From CAXMST01 sp963793415 (GTDB lineage Bacteria > Actinomycetota > Thermoleophilia > Solirubrobacterales > 70-9), in contig CAWCAC010000002.1 of NCBI GenBank assembly GCA_963793415.1, positions 1,364,001 to 1,428,000 of the forward strand: a stretch of DNA of 64,000 bases. The letters are read 5' to 3'. The position numbers and the translations under genes are program-made. Under the pieces are notes generated by a model. That model worked only from the letters and a program-made list of their open reading frames with translations. It was not told the origin of the DNA and did not search any database. This document shows positions 16,736 through 24,736 of this stretch, piece by piece (position 1 is the stretch's first letter; every line of letters starts with the position of its first letter).

Positions 16736-17690
16736 CGATCTCGCAGATCCGCGCGATCCGGTCCTTGTGCGACTCGACCTGGCGCTGGGCGACGAGCCGC
16801 ACCTTGCGCCGGTGCTCGGGGCCGGCGGCGTCGAGGTGGGAGTGATCGTCGCCGAGCAGCGGCTGCATGCGGATGTAGTGATCGTCGCCGAGCAGGTGCC
16901 GCAGCTGGTAGTCGATCGCCTGGTTGACGCCGTCGTTGGTGATGTCGAGCAGCGGTCGCGCCCAGTGCGCGAGGCCCCATTCCTTCGCCTCCTCGTAGCG
17001 GATCTGATGGGTGACCTGGCCGGTGCCGAGCGAGAGCACGAAGATCTCGCCCTCGGGGTGGTTCTTGCGGGCCTCCGCATAGGCGGAGACGGCCGGATTG
17101 TTGAGGAAGACGCCGCCGTCGACGACGGCGAGGTAGTCGCCCTGGTCGCCGATCTCGATTCGCGTCGGCGGGAAGAAGGTTGGCGCCGAGGTCGCGGCCC
17201 GGGCGGCGAGCCACATCGGCAGGTCGAAGTCGGGGTTGCGCTGCGCCTTGGCGCTCTTGAAGAAGACCGGCCGCCGATTCTCGATCGCATAGGCCGCGAC
17301 GATCACGTTGGTCAGCGCCGAGCTCAGCATCTCCTCGCCGACCATCGCCTTCGCCGCCTCCTCCAGCCCGGCCGGGTTGTACTTGCTCGCGACCAGCCCG
17401 CCGGCGGCCTTGATCAGGTGGGCGCGCGAGGAGTGGAAGATCGTCGGCGCCGAGTTCTCGGCGATTCCGATCATCTCGTGCGCGGTGTTGCGGGGGCGGC
17501 TCGGATCCTCGGGGTCGGGAGCGCTGAGGCCGAGCGCGAGCAGGCCGCCGGCGGAGGTACCGGCGATCAGGTCGAAGAGCTCGCAGATCGGCTTGCCCGT
17601 CTCGCGCTCGATCTTCTCGAGCACCATGTTCGGGATCACCCCGCGCGTGCCACCGCCGTCGATCGAGAGAACCCGGAACCGCTCAGCCAT
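16725..17690 (-). CDS. Patatin-like phospholipase
   Basis: 321 aa. The oxyanion loop DGGGTRG (residues 11-17), the nucleophile elbow GTSAG (Ser46) and the catalytic DGG motif in VVDGGVFLNNPA are all present, so it should be an active Ser/Asp-dyad acyl hydrolase. Architecture is a single cytoplasmic patatin domain, as in the CapV group and in many stand-alone bacterial enzymes; no CD-NTase gene is nearby, so a CBASS role is not supported. A TACCCT box lies 7 nt before the ATG. Confidence 0.92.
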   Translation of the reverse strand: MAERFRVLSIDGGGTRGVIPNMVLEKIERETGKPICELFDLIAGTSAGGLLALGLSAPDPEDPSRPRNTAHEMIGIAENSAPTIFHSSRAHLIKAAGGLVASKYNPAGLEEAAKAMVGEEMLSSALTNVIVAAYAIENRRPVFFKSAKAQRNPDFDLPMWLAARAATSAPTFFPPTRIEIGDQGDYLAVVDGGVFLNNPAVSAYAEARKNHPEGEIFVLSLGTGQVTHQIRYEEAKEWGLAHWARPLLDITNDGVNQAIDYQLRHLLGDDHYIRMQPLLGDDHSHLDAAGPEHRRKVRLVAQRQVESHKDRIARICEIVSR

Positions 17691-17697
17691 CGCCCGC

Positions 17698-17703
17698 AGG
17701 GTA
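17698..17703 (-). promoter_or_regulatory. -10 box for patatin gene
   Basis: TACCCT on the minus strand, 7 nt before ATG 17690; leaderless arrangement. Confidence 0.5.
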
Positions 17704-17729
17704 ACGAGGGACGGTGGCTTCGACCGGCC

Positions 17730-17958
17730 CTACGCCGCCCCTGGCGTCTCAGCCAGCCCGCTCTCCCGGCCCTTCTTGCCGAACACCTTGACCAGGACGA
17801 CGGCGGTCGCGATCAGCACGGTCCAGCTGAAGAGCCCCTGGAAGCTGGCGCCGGCCGGGACCCTGTCGATCGCCTCGACCGGCGACGTGTTGAGGAAGGT
17901 GCTCATGTCCCAGAGGCCGTGCAGCAGCATCGGCTGCGGGCAGCGAGGCGGCTTCCAT
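17730..17958 (-). pseudogene. Remnant of a membrane protease C-terminus (CPBP/PrsW-like)
   Basis: A 66-codon frame from ATG 17930 reads LLHGLWDMSTFLN, resembling the last metal-binding helix of CPBP/PrsW-type intramembrane proteases, then one further membrane segment and a basic tail. The upstream membrane core is absent. A second ATG at 17958 in another frame joins it if one base near 17931 is dropped. I take it as a decayed C-terminal fragment; a small functional one-TM protein cannot be excluded. Confidence 0.4.
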
Positions 17959-18038
17959 CGGGATCCTCGTTTCGGGGCGGGGGAGGGACTCGCGGCGGAA
18001 GCCGCTTTCCGGAGACTATTTGCTTATACAACCGGGTG

Positions 18039-19595
18039 TCAGCCTGCGGGAGCCGTCTCCGGCTCAGTGCTGCCGGCGTCGCCGGCGCCCTCGGCGTCCA
18101 TCGGGTCGCCCATCGCGACGAAGTCGCTGCGCCGGATCGAGATCCAGCCGAGGATGCCGCCGACGCCGGCGACGACGGCGCCGATCAGGAGGATCTCGTT
18201 GAAGGCGAAGGTGAAGGCCGACTCGGCGGTCGCGAGGGCCTGGTCCTGAAGCGCGGGCTGCGCCTGCGCGACGGCCTGGTCGATCGCCCCCGCCGCGGTC
18301 GCATCGGCGAATTCGTCCCGGGAGGCAGCGGGGATCGAGTCGAGGTGGTTGAGGATCTGGGCCTGGAAGATCGCGCCGAGCGCGGCGACTCCGGTCGAGA
18401 TCCCGACCTGGCGGAAGGTCGAGTTGATCCCCGAGGCCATGCCCGCGCGGGCCGGCTCCACGACTCCGAGCGCGACCTCGGCGATCAGCGGGTTGGTCAT
18501 GCCGACGCCGATGCCGGCGACGATGAAGCCGGGCAGCAGCGTCGTCCACTCGTCGCCGGGCTCGACGCCGCGCATCAGCAAGAGGCCGCCGGCGACGAGC
18601 AGCAGGCCGACGCCCATCAGCCGCTGGACGGGGATCCGGTGCGAGAGGTTGGCCGAGATCGGCGCGACCAGGAATGAGAGCAGGCTCAGGGGCAGGAAGC
18701 AGGCGCCCGCCTGTAGCGGCGTCAGCCCGACGACGTCCTGGAGGTAGAGCGTCAGGTAGAGGAAGAGCGAGAACATCGTCGCCGACAGTGACCAGGCGAC
18801 GATCGAGGCGCCGCGGAAGGAGCTGACCCGGAACAGCGACAGGTCGAGCATCGCGTGCTCGCGTCGCGACTCGATCACGAAGAAGGCGATCAGCAGCGCG
18901 ACCGAGGCGCCGAGCGAGGCGACGATCGGGAGGCTGCCCCAGCCCTCGGCGTTGCCGCGGATCAGGCCGAAGATCAGCCCGAACAGGGCGAGCGAGAAGG
19001 TCGTCACCCCGGCCCAGTCGACCGGGAAGTAGTCGGTCGCGGCGACGTTGGCGAGCTTCGTCTGGGTGAGCAGGATCGCGGCGCCGCCGATCGGGATGTT
19101 GACGAAGAAGATCCACTCCCAGCCGAGCCCGTCGGTGAGCAGGCCGCCGATCAGCGGCCCGATCGCGACCGCGCCGCCGACCGTCGCGCCCCAGATCCCG
19201 ATCGCCTTGGCGCGCTCGCGGCCCTCGAACTCCTGCGCGATCAGCGCCAGCGCCGTCGCGAACATCGCCGCAGCGCCGACCCCCTGCAGGCCGCGGAAGA
19301 CGTTGAGGACCGTGGCGTTGCCGGCGATGCCGCAGAGCAGCGAGGCGACGGTGAAGATCCCGAGCCCGATCACGAACACGCGCCGGCGGCCGAGCCGGTC
19401 GCCGAACGAGCCGGCGACGAGCAGGAACGAGGCGAGGGTCAGCGCGTAGGCGTCGACGACCCACTGCAAGCTCGAGAAGCTCGCATCGAGGTCCTCCTGG
19501 ATCGAAGGCAGGGCGACGTTGACGATCGTGATGTCGAGCAGCAACATGAACGTCGCCACACAGACGAGGATCAAAGTCCAGGACTTCCTGCTCAT
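18039..19595 (-). CDS. MFS permease, EmrB/QacA (DHA2) type, 14 TM
   Basis: 518 aa. Helix-1 motif LLDITIVNVALPSIQEDL, loop signature AGSFGDRLGRRRVF and motif C region IGPLIGGLLTDGLGWEWIFFVNI identify the DHA2 family of proton-driven exporters. A long loop between the last helices (residues about 440-480, Ala/Gln-rich) is usual for this group. It is the third DHA2 permease in 12 kb. No regulator gene is adjacent; an 11-bp inverted repeat lies about 250 bp upstream. Confidence 0.92.
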   Translation of the reverse strand: MSRKSWTLILVCVATFMLLLDITIVNVALPSIQEDLDASFSSLQWVVDAYALTLASFLLVAGSFGDRLGRRRVFVIGLGIFTVASLLCGIAGNATVLNVFRGLQGVGAAAMFATALALIAQEFEGRERAKAIGIWGATVGGAVAIGPLIGGLLTDGLGWEWIFFVNIPIGGAAILLTQTKLANVAATDYFPVDWAGVTTFSLALFGLIFGLIRGNAEGWGSLPIVASLGASVALLIAFFVIESRREHAMLDLSLFRVSSFRGASIVAWSLSATMFSLFLYLTLYLQDVVGLTPLQAGACFLPLSLLSFLVAPISANLSHRIPVQRLMGVGLLLVAGGLLLMRGVEPGDEWTTLLPGFIVAGIGVGMTNPLIAEVALGVVEPARAGMASGINSTFRQVGISTGVAALGAIFQAQILNHLDSIPAASRDEFADATAAGAIDQAVAQAQPALQDQALATAESAFTFAFNEILLIGAVVAGVGGILGWISIRRSDFVAMGDPMDAEGAGDAGSTEPETAPAG

Positions 19596-19847
19596 CGCCG
19601 TTCAGGGTTGCAGACGGTGGCGCACGCGTGGGTGGGGTGAGCACGAGGGGGCGGTGTGCGTTCGTCACACGGGTGGGGGACGGGGAGGGTTCGGGCGTGG
19701 ACGAGGGTGCGTGTTGTTTCGGGACCGGGGCCGAGGGTTCAGACCGGACCGAGATTGCAGCGAGGGAAGGGATGCGGTCTGTGGTTGGTCACACGGGGCG
19801 CGTGTCTCGTTGCGGTTTCGGGGTGGATTCCCGGTGAGGCTGCGGAA

Positions 19848-19890
19848 GCGATCCACATTGACCTCGCTATACGACGCCGATGTGGATCGC
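19848..19890. repeat. 11-bp perfect inverted repeat with 21-bp spacer
   Basis: GCGATCCACAT (19848-19858) and its exact complement ATGTGGATCGC (19880-19890). The spacer contains CTATACG, a possible -10 element. The layout suits two operator half-sites two helical turns apart, or a hairpin; no linked regulator is seen. Confidence 0.6.
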
Positions 19891-20085
19891 GTCGCGCGGG
19901 GCCCCGGGCAACAGCTACGAGACCGTGACGCCCACGCGGCCCACGTGACAAGGGACGGTCCGGCCCCGCCTCGGCGCGGCCGGCACCCTCCTCCACCTCA
20001 CCCTCTCTGCAAATACCCGGCCTGAGCCCTCGAAGCCCGCCCTCGGACGGCCCCCGTCCCTTTACCCGCCCCAAAGCCCACTACG

Positions 20086-20091
20086 TATCGT
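20086..20091 (+). promoter_or_regulatory. -10 box for M28 peptidase
   Basis: TATCGT, 8 nt before ATG 20100; leaderless arrangement. Confidence 0.5.
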
Positions 20092-20099
20092 TGCTACCC

Positions 20100-21095
20100 A
20101 TGAAGGGGATACCGGGGAAGCTGGGATCGATCGCGCTCGCCGCGCTGTTGCTGTTGGCCGCAGCCCTGTCGTTGAGCTCCGCCGCTGCGACCCCCACGTC
20201 TCCCGACGGCGCCGCCGCCCGCTCCGTCCCTGGCGCCTGCCCGAAGGGGGACCCGTTCTCGCCGGAGGAGCTGCGGGCCGACGTCAGCTACTTCGCTTCG
20301 AAGGCGCTTGGCGGCCGGGCGCCCGGCAGCGCCGGCGACCGCGCCGTGATGAAGATGATCGGCGCGCGCTTCAACTGCCTCGGCCTCGTGCCCGCGGGCG
20401 AGCGCGACAGCTGGTTCCAGCGCTTCCGGACCAGCGAGGGCGACCGCACCGCGAACGTGATCGGGCTGCTGCCCGGCTCCGACCCGGGGCTCGCCGACGA
20501 GCCGATCGTCGTCGGCGCCCACCACGACCACCTCGGCACCACGGGTGGCAAGACCTTCTACGGCGCCAACGACAACGCCTCCGGCGTGACCGGGATGCTC
20601 GCCGTCGCGGCCTCGCTCAGCGCCCGCGAGCAGCCGCTGCCACGGCCGGTGATCTTCGTCGCCTTCGGCGCCGAGGAGACGGTTCGCTCGACGCCGTACC
20701 TGGAGGGCTCGGTCCGCTTCATGCGGAAGCCGCCGCTCGGCCTGCGGGCCAAGGACCTTGACTTCATGGTCAACCTCGACATGATCGGCACCTACCGCAA
20801 CCGCGGCCTCGCCTATGTCTTCGGCCCGCGCGCCGGCGACCCGGGCTTCGACGAGATCCACGCCGCCAACCAGGGACCTGATCGCGTCCGGCTTCGCTAC
20901 CCCGGGGCCGACGGCACCGACGGCTCATCCGACCACTGGCCCTTCGCCCGCCGCGGCATCCCGACCGCCTTCTTCTGGACCCCGGACGTGCGCTGCTACC
21001 ACCGCTCCTGCGACGTGCCGCGGCGCCTCGACTACGAGCCGATGGGTCGGCTCAGCCGGGTCGTCGCCGGAGCGGTCGAGCGCCTCGCCGACTGA
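20100..21095 (+). CDS. Secreted M28-family zinc aminopeptidase
   Basis: 331 aa. A signal peptide (KLGSIALAALLLLAAALSL, then SSAAA) precedes the catalytic domain. Zinc ligands typical of M28 are visible: GAHHDHLG, NDNASGVTGML (bridging Asp), AEE with the catalytic Glu, and the NLDMIGTY Asp. The final His region is SSDHWPFARRGIPTAFF. It should cleave N-terminal residues from peptides outside the cytoplasm. ATG 20100 is preferred over TTG 20091 because of the TATCGT box 8 nt upstream. Confidence 0.9.
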   Translation: MKGIPGKLGSIALAALLLLAAALSLSSAAATPTSPDGAAARSVPGACPKGDPFSPEELRADVSYFASKALGGRAPGSAGDRAVMKMIGARFNCLGLVPAGERDSWFQRFRTSEGDRTANVIGLLPGSDPGLADEPIVVGAHHDHLGTTGGKTFYGANDNASGVTGMLAVAASLSAREQPLPRPVIFVAFGAEETVRSTPYLEGSVRFMRKPPLGLRAKDLDFMVNLDMIGTYRNRGLAYVFGPRAGDPGFDEIHAANQGPDRVRLRYPGADGTDGSSDHWPFARRGIPTAFFWTPDVRCYHRSCDVPRRLDYEPMGRLSRVVAGAVERLAD

Positions 21096-21146
21096 GCCGA
21101 CCCGCGCCCGCCTGTCGCTCCCCTAGCCGCGGCGACGGTCCGGCGG

Positions 21147-21152
21147 TAGCCT
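21147..21152 (+). promoter_or_regulatory. -10 box for cytochrome P450
   Basis: TAGCCT, 6 nt before ATG 21159; leaderless arrangement. Confidence 0.5.
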
Positions 21153-21158
21153 CGGCCG

Positions 21159-22394
21159 ATGCCCGCGCTCGAGTCGTTGCCGCTGCCGGAGATCGACATC
21201 GCCGAACCTGAGATGAAGGGCCAGCGCTGGCACGAGACGATGCGCGAGCTTCAGGCCTCGGGCGAGTGGCTCGCGAAGGCGCCGCTCTACACGCTCGTGG
21301 TCGACCGCGAGGCGGGCGAGTTCTTCCTGCGCTCGAAGGCGACGATCTTCCCGGGCGTCCTGATCGCCGACCTGTTCGGGGTCACCGACGGGCCGCTGCG
21401 CGAGCAGGTGGTCCGCAACATCATCAACATCAACGGCACCGACCACGGCCGCCTGCGCCGGCTCGTCAACCCGGCCCTGAGCCCGCGCAAGATGGACGGC
21501 TACCGGCCGGTGATGCGCGAGATCCTCGCCGAGCTCTGGGAGTCCGTCGAGCGCGATCGCGAGGCGCCGGTCGACCTCGTCGCCTCGCTCACCCGTCCCT
21601 ACCCCGCCCGCGTCATCGCTGCCGTGATGGGCGCTCCGGCCGAGGACGCCGACCGCCTCCACGACTGGTCGATGTGGATCCAGCGCCAGTTCGATCCGAT
21701 CGCGCTCAGCGACCCCGAGCAGCAGCGGCAGATCCAGGCCAAGGTGCAGGAGTTCTACGACTGGGTCCGGCCGCTGATCGAGCGCCGCCGCGCCTCACCG
21801 GCCGAGGACCTGATCTCGTCGCTGATCGAGGCCGAGGAGGAGGGCGACCGGCTCGATGCGACCGAGCTCGAGAACCTCGTCCTCAACATCCTCGTCGGCG
21901 GCGTCGACACGAGCCAGAGCCAGCTCGCCCACGCGCTGCGGCTGCTCGCCTCCCGCCCCGAGCAGTGGCAGGCGCTGCGCGCCGATCCCGAGGCGATGGC
22001 GCCGCGGGCCGTCGAGGAGGCGGTCCGCTACGAGCCGATCACGCCGCTGACGAGTCGGCTGCTGACCGAGGACGTCACCTACCGCGACGTGCTCTTCCCG
22101 GCCGGCACCGTGATCTGCGTCTGCTCGTTCACCGGCAACCGCGACCCCGAGGCCTTCGCCGACCCCGACGAGTTCGACATCACCGCCGAGCGCGACAGCA
22201 AGCGCGTGCTGACTTTCGGCGCCGGCATCCACTACTGCGTCGGTGCCAACCTGGCCCGGGCCGAGCTGACCGAGGGCCTGCGCTTCGTCGCCGAGCGGGT
22301 CGAGACGCTCGAGCTCGCCGGTGAGCCCGAGCTCCAGAACGTGAGCGGCATCTACGGGGTCGAGCGGCTCCCGGTGCGGCTGGCGCTCGCCTAG
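21159..22394 (+). CDS. Cytochrome P450 monooxygenase
   Basis: 411 aa, normal for a soluble bacterial class I P450. The haem-ligand loop is FGAGIHYCVGANLARAEL with Cys360, and the K-helix ExxR lies in VEEAVRYEP. The I-helix reads LVGGVDTSQSQ, with Ser instead of the usual Thr after the acid (AGxxT), so oxygen activation may be non-standard. No ferredoxin or reductase gene is adjacent, so redox partners act in trans. Substrate unknown. Confidence 0.93.
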   Translation: MPALESLPLPEIDIAEPEMKGQRWHETMRELQASGEWLAKAPLYTLVVDREAGEFFLRSKATIFPGVLIADLFGVTDGPLREQVVRNIININGTDHGRLRRLVNPALSPRKMDGYRPVMREILAELWESVERDREAPVDLVASLTRPYPARVIAAVMGAPAEDADRLHDWSMWIQRQFDPIALSDPEQQRQIQAKVQEFYDWVRPLIERRRASPAEDLISSLIEAEEEGDRLDATELENLVLNILVGGVDTSQSQLAHALRLLASRPEQWQALRADPEAMAPRAVEEAVRYEPITPLTSRLLTEDVTYRDVLFPAGTVICVCSFTGNRDPEAFADPDEFDITAERDSKRVLTFGAGIHYCVGANLARAELTEGLRFVAERVETLELAGEPELQNVSGIYGVERLPVRLALA

Positions 22395-22406
22395 CCGCCG
22401 ATTCCG

Positions 22407-22673
22407 CTAACGGCGCAGCTTCTCGACCTCCTGGTCGATGTCGGAATCGCTGATCGGCTTCTCGCCGTAGATCCCGTAGGCCTGGGCGGCGAGGCCGATG
22501 CCCCAGCCGACGATCGGGAAGATCGGCCAGAAGAAGCCCGCGTCGGTCACGGCCCAGATCACGACGAGCAACGCGTTGACGAGCACGTACATGACGATCT
22601 GGTTGCGGAAGTCGCGCTTCCGTTTCAGGTTCTTGACGGCCTGCTGGCGGAGGTCCTCTGATCCGGCTTCCAT
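22407..22673 (-). CDS. 2TM domain protein
   Basis: 88 aa. An N-terminal charged helix (LRQQAVKNLKRKRDFRNQ) precedes two membrane segments around VLVNALLVVIWAVTDAGFFWP and IVGWGIGLAAQAYGIYG, the signature of the 2TM family, which is often found alone or fused to histidine kinases. No kinase is adjacent here. Function unknown. It ends 13 bp from the convergent P450 stop. Confidence 0.8.
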   Translation of the reverse strand: MEAGSEDLRQQAVKNLKRKRDFRNQIVMYVLVNALLVVIWAVTDAGFFWPIFPIVGWGIGLAAQAYGIYGEKPISDSDIDQEVEKLRR

Positions 22674-22716
22674 ACGTCAATCAAACCAGACGACCGGCTC
22701 GCTGTGGTGCGGAGAG

Positions 22717-23130
22717 CTACGGCACGAGGGTGCGGAAGCCGGCTGCGTGGAAGTCGGCGTCGAAGGCAAGCGCGTCGAGGATGTTGTGCGAGTGCATCAC
22801 CTCGAAGCTCACGGCATCGACGAAGGAGTACTCGCGCTCATCCCGCCGCCGCAACCACTCGAGCGCCGATTGCTCGACCTCTGGGCTCGCGTGAACGATC
22901 CGGTAGCGGTCGCTGCGCCGCATGGCGTCGACGAGCTCGACGGCGGCGGCGTGACCAAAACGTCTTCGGGCGAATGTCCAGCACTCGCCGAGTACGTGGT
23001 TGGTGGTCAGGGCGGGCGCGGAGGTGAGCACGTCGCGCAGCGCCAGCGCCGTCTCGTGGTTGCGGTCGTTCCGGTTGACCGCGGCGATCAGGTACGAGGT
23101 GTCGACGAAGACCTCGAGGGCCATCTTCAC
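22717..23130 (-). CDS. PIN-domain toxin (VapC family), module 1
   Basis: 137 aa. PIN acidic residues are seen in FVDTSYLIAAVN, in NHVLGECW, in YSFVDAVSFEVM, and in AFDADF at the C-terminus, so the Mg2+-dependent RNase site looks intact. GTG 23130 overlaps the antitoxin stop (GTGA), a coupling seen in other modules here; ATG 23124 is the alternative. Expected to be neutralised by the upstream ribbon-helix-helix protein. Confidence 0.88.
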   Translation of the reverse strand: MKMALEVFVDTSYLIAAVNRNDRNHETALALRDVLTSAPALTTNHVLGECWTFARRRFGHAAAVELVDAMRRSDRYRIVHASPEVEQSALEWLRRRDEREYSFVDAVSFEVMHSHNILDALAFDADFHAAGFRTLVP

Positions 23131-23396
23131 TCGGGCCGGTCGGGACCGTAGACCACGTCCTCGTGGCGCTCGGAGTCGTAGATGATCTCGTCGTGGCGCT
23201 CCGAGTCCTCCGGGTAACCGCCGCTGAACCTGCCGAACAGGCGGATCAACGGGTCCTGCTCGAGTGGCGGCAGCAGTGCGAAGTTCGCCCGCAGATAGCG
23301 GCGGACGATCTCGGCCTTCGAGACGCCCTGCTCCCGCGCGACGCGCCCGAGCTCGTCGTCGAGCTCCGGCTCGAGGGAGATCTGCAGTCGCTTCAT
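23127..23396 (-). CDS. Ribbon-helix-helix antitoxin (CopG-like), module 1
   Basis: 89 aa. KRLQISLEPELDDELGRVA followed by GVSKAEIVRRYLRANF is a ribbon-helix-helix DNA-binding domain; the acidic C-terminal tail (SERHDEIIYDSERHED, a near-duplicated segment) would wrap the toxin. ATG 23396 is chosen over TTG 23405 because a TAGCTT box lies 7 nt upstream. A 26-bp perfect palindrome overlaps the promoter, consistent with autorepression. Confidence 0.85.
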   Translation of the reverse strand: MKRLQISLEPELDDELGRVAREQGVSKAEIVRRYLRANFALLPPLEQDPLIRLFGRFSGGYPEDSERHDEIIYDSERHEDVVYGPDRPE

Positions 23397-23403
23397 CCGG
23401 GCC

Positions 23404-23409
23404 AAGCTA
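23404..23409 (-). promoter_or_regulatory. -10 box for VapBC module 1
   Basis: TAGCTT on the minus strand, 7 nt before ATG 23396. Its first bases overlap the palindromic operator. Confidence 0.5.
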
Positions 23410-23433
23410 CATCACCTTCTGTCAGGTGATGTA
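23408..23433. promoter_or_regulatory. Palindromic operator of VapBC module 1
   Basis: TACATCACCT, 6-bp spacer, AGGTGATGTA: a perfect 10-bp inverted repeat lying at the upstream edge of the -10 box, the expected site for binding by the ribbon-helix-helix antitoxin or its toxin complex. Confidence 0.7.
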
Positions 23434-23479
23434 ACCACTCTGCGCCGGATCAGTCAACGATTCGTGCCCGTTCAAATAC

Positions 23480-23509
23480 GCGGAGCCGGGCGCTCGGGCC
23501 CGGCTCCGC
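23480..23509 (-). terminator. Terminator-like hairpin
   Basis: A perfect 12-bp G+C-rich stem GCGGAGCCGGGC / GCCCGGCTCCGC with a 6-nt loop, about 30 bp after the stop of the MMPL remnant on the minus strand. A short TATTTG follows it in that direction. Confidence 0.5.
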
Positions 23510-23536
23510 ACTTCATCGACTTATTGGTCTGTCTGA

Positions 23537-23700
23537 TCAGATGGTCGCCTCCGCCGGCTGCTCCGGACGCCCTGTGACTGGCGCCCGCTCCGACCGGCAG
23601 TGCTCCGGCTTCAGCCGCAGCAGGCGTCGCACCGGGTCCGGCATCCACCAGTTCCAGCGGCCGAGCCAGGAGACCGTCGCCGGGACCAGTGCCCCGGGCG
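23537..23700 (-). pseudogene. MMPL/RND-family transporter, C-terminal remnant
   Basis: The minus-strand frame ending at 23537 reads LVPATVSWLGRWNWWMPDP, the end of the last membrane helix and the WNWW.P signature of MMPL transporters, then a typical basic tail of about 30 residues and a stop. Everything upstream of about 23700 is replaced by unrelated plus-strand sequence from a kinase remnant, so more than 90% of the gene is missing. A terminator-like hairpin still follows the stop. Confidence 0.6.
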
Positions 23701-23894
23701 CTGCGTCTGTCGGGCGCCGGCCCGGCGGCGGCCGCGGCATCGCCGGCATGCGCGAGCGGGCGGCGCTGCTCGGCGGCACCCTGGTCGCGGGGCCGGAAGG
23801 GTCGGCTGGGTCGAGCGGCTCGAGCGAAGGACGGGCGCCAGGCGGGACGTTCCGCGTCCACGCGGTGCTTCCCTACGATCGCCGGGCGGCATGA
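23700..23894 (+). pseudogene. NarL-type sensor histidine kinase, C-terminal remnant
   Basis: The plus-strand frame reads GGGRGIAGMRERAALLGGTL and then GGTFRVHAVLP before the stop at 23894, which is the G2 box and last strand of the HATPase_c domain of HisKA_3/NarL-family kinases. All upstream kinase domains are missing. It lies directly before an intact response regulator, as its partner kinase would. The junction with the MMPL remnant is within about 23685-23705. Confidence 0.65.
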
Positions 23895-23958
23895 GCGAGA
23901 CCGAGGCGCAGGGCGAAAGCGGCGACGAGTCGGCGGCGAAAGCGGCGGCCCCGTCAGG

Positions 23959-24627
23959 GTGATGCTCGTCGACGACGACGAGCTGATGCGGCGCGGGCTC
24001 GCGGCCGTGCTCTCCAGCGACGACGGGATCGAGGTCGTGGCCGAGGCCGCCGACGGCGATCAGGCCGTGCGCCGCGCCCGGCACGCCGACGCCGACGTCG
24101 TCCTCACGGACATCCGCATGCCGGGCACCGATGGGATCGAGGCGACCGCGGCGCTCGTCGCCGAGCGGCCTGAGGCAAAGGTGATGATCCTGACCACCTT
24201 CGAGCAGGACGAGTACATGCTCGGCGCCCTGCGGGCCGGTGCCAGCGGCTTTCTGCTCAAGCGCTCCTCGCCCCAGGAGCTGCTCGCCACGATCCGCACG
24301 ATCGCCGCCGGCGAGGCGCTGCTCTCACCCTCGGTCACCCGTCGACTGATCGACCGCGTCGCCGACGGCGCTGGGCCGGGTGGGGGAGGCGCGGCCGCCG
24401 ACTCCGGCGCCGCCGATCGGCTCGAGGAGCTGACCGCGCGCGAGCGCGAGGTGCTCGAGCTGATCGCCCGCGGCCTCGCCAACCGCGAGATCGCCGCCGA
24501 GCTCCACGTCGAGGAGACGACTGTCAAGACCCACGTCAAGCGGGTCCTGATGAAGCTCGACGCCCGCGACCGCGTCCAGGCCGTGATCCTCGCCTACGAG
24601 CTCGGCGTCGTCGCCCCCGGGGCCTAG
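23959..24627 (+). CDS. NarL/FixJ-family response regulator (orphaned)
   Basis: 222 aa from GTG 23959. The receiver domain has DDD at the acidic pocket, phospho-acceptor Asp51 in VVLTDIRMPG, and Lys in FLLKRSS; the C-terminal LuxR helix-turn-helix is LTAREREVLELIARGLANREIA. The partner kinase is reduced to a remnant just upstream. A 23-codon frame starting ATGA at 23891 (MSETEAQGESGDES...) overlaps the kinase stop and ends at this start; it may be the original N-terminus displaced by a frameshift. The regulator now probably depends on another kinase. Confidence 0.9.
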   Translation: MMLVDDDELMRRGLAAVLSSDDGIEVVAEAADGDQAVRRARHADADVVLTDIRMPGTDGIEATAALVAERPEAKVMILTTFEQDEYMLGALRAGASGFLLKRSSPQELLATIRTIAAGEALLSPSVTRRLIDRVADGAGPGGGGAAADSGAADRLEELTAREREVLELIARGLANREIAAELHVEETTVKTHVKRVLMKLDARDRVQAVILAYELGVVAPGA

Positions 24628-24652
24628 GCCGGCCGCGCGCCCCCCCCAGCGA

Positions 24653-24698
24653 CGAACGTCCCTCACCTGCCCCTATAGGTTGGTCTCACGGACGTTCG
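24653..24698. repeat. Palindromic intergenic repeat, copy 2 (46 bp)
   Basis: Arms CGAACGTCC / GGACGTTCG flank the core CCCCTATAGG. It matches copy 3 (26498-26543) at 42 of 46 positions. It lies between the convergent response-regulator and propeller-protein genes and could terminate both. Confidence 0.75.
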
Positions 24699-24736
24699 CG
24701 TTGATGGGAGGGCGTGGGCCGGCCCCGCCCCGGCGA

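Larger units (their letters stand above)
19596..20099. other. 504-bp intergenic region with G-rich, low-complexity left half
   Basis: No convincing gene on either strand. Positions about 19615-19750 are strongly G-rich on the plus strand with short repeats (GTCACACGGG occurs twice, near 19664 and 19788). The right half carries the inverted repeat at 19848-19890 and the M28 peptidase promoter. It separates the divergent MFS and peptidase genes. Confidence 0.6.

Noticed and set aside
16725..17690. CBASS effector (CapV-like patatin)
   Set aside because: No CD-NTase or accessory Cap genes are adjacent; the patatin is alone between a sulfotransferase and a protease remnant.
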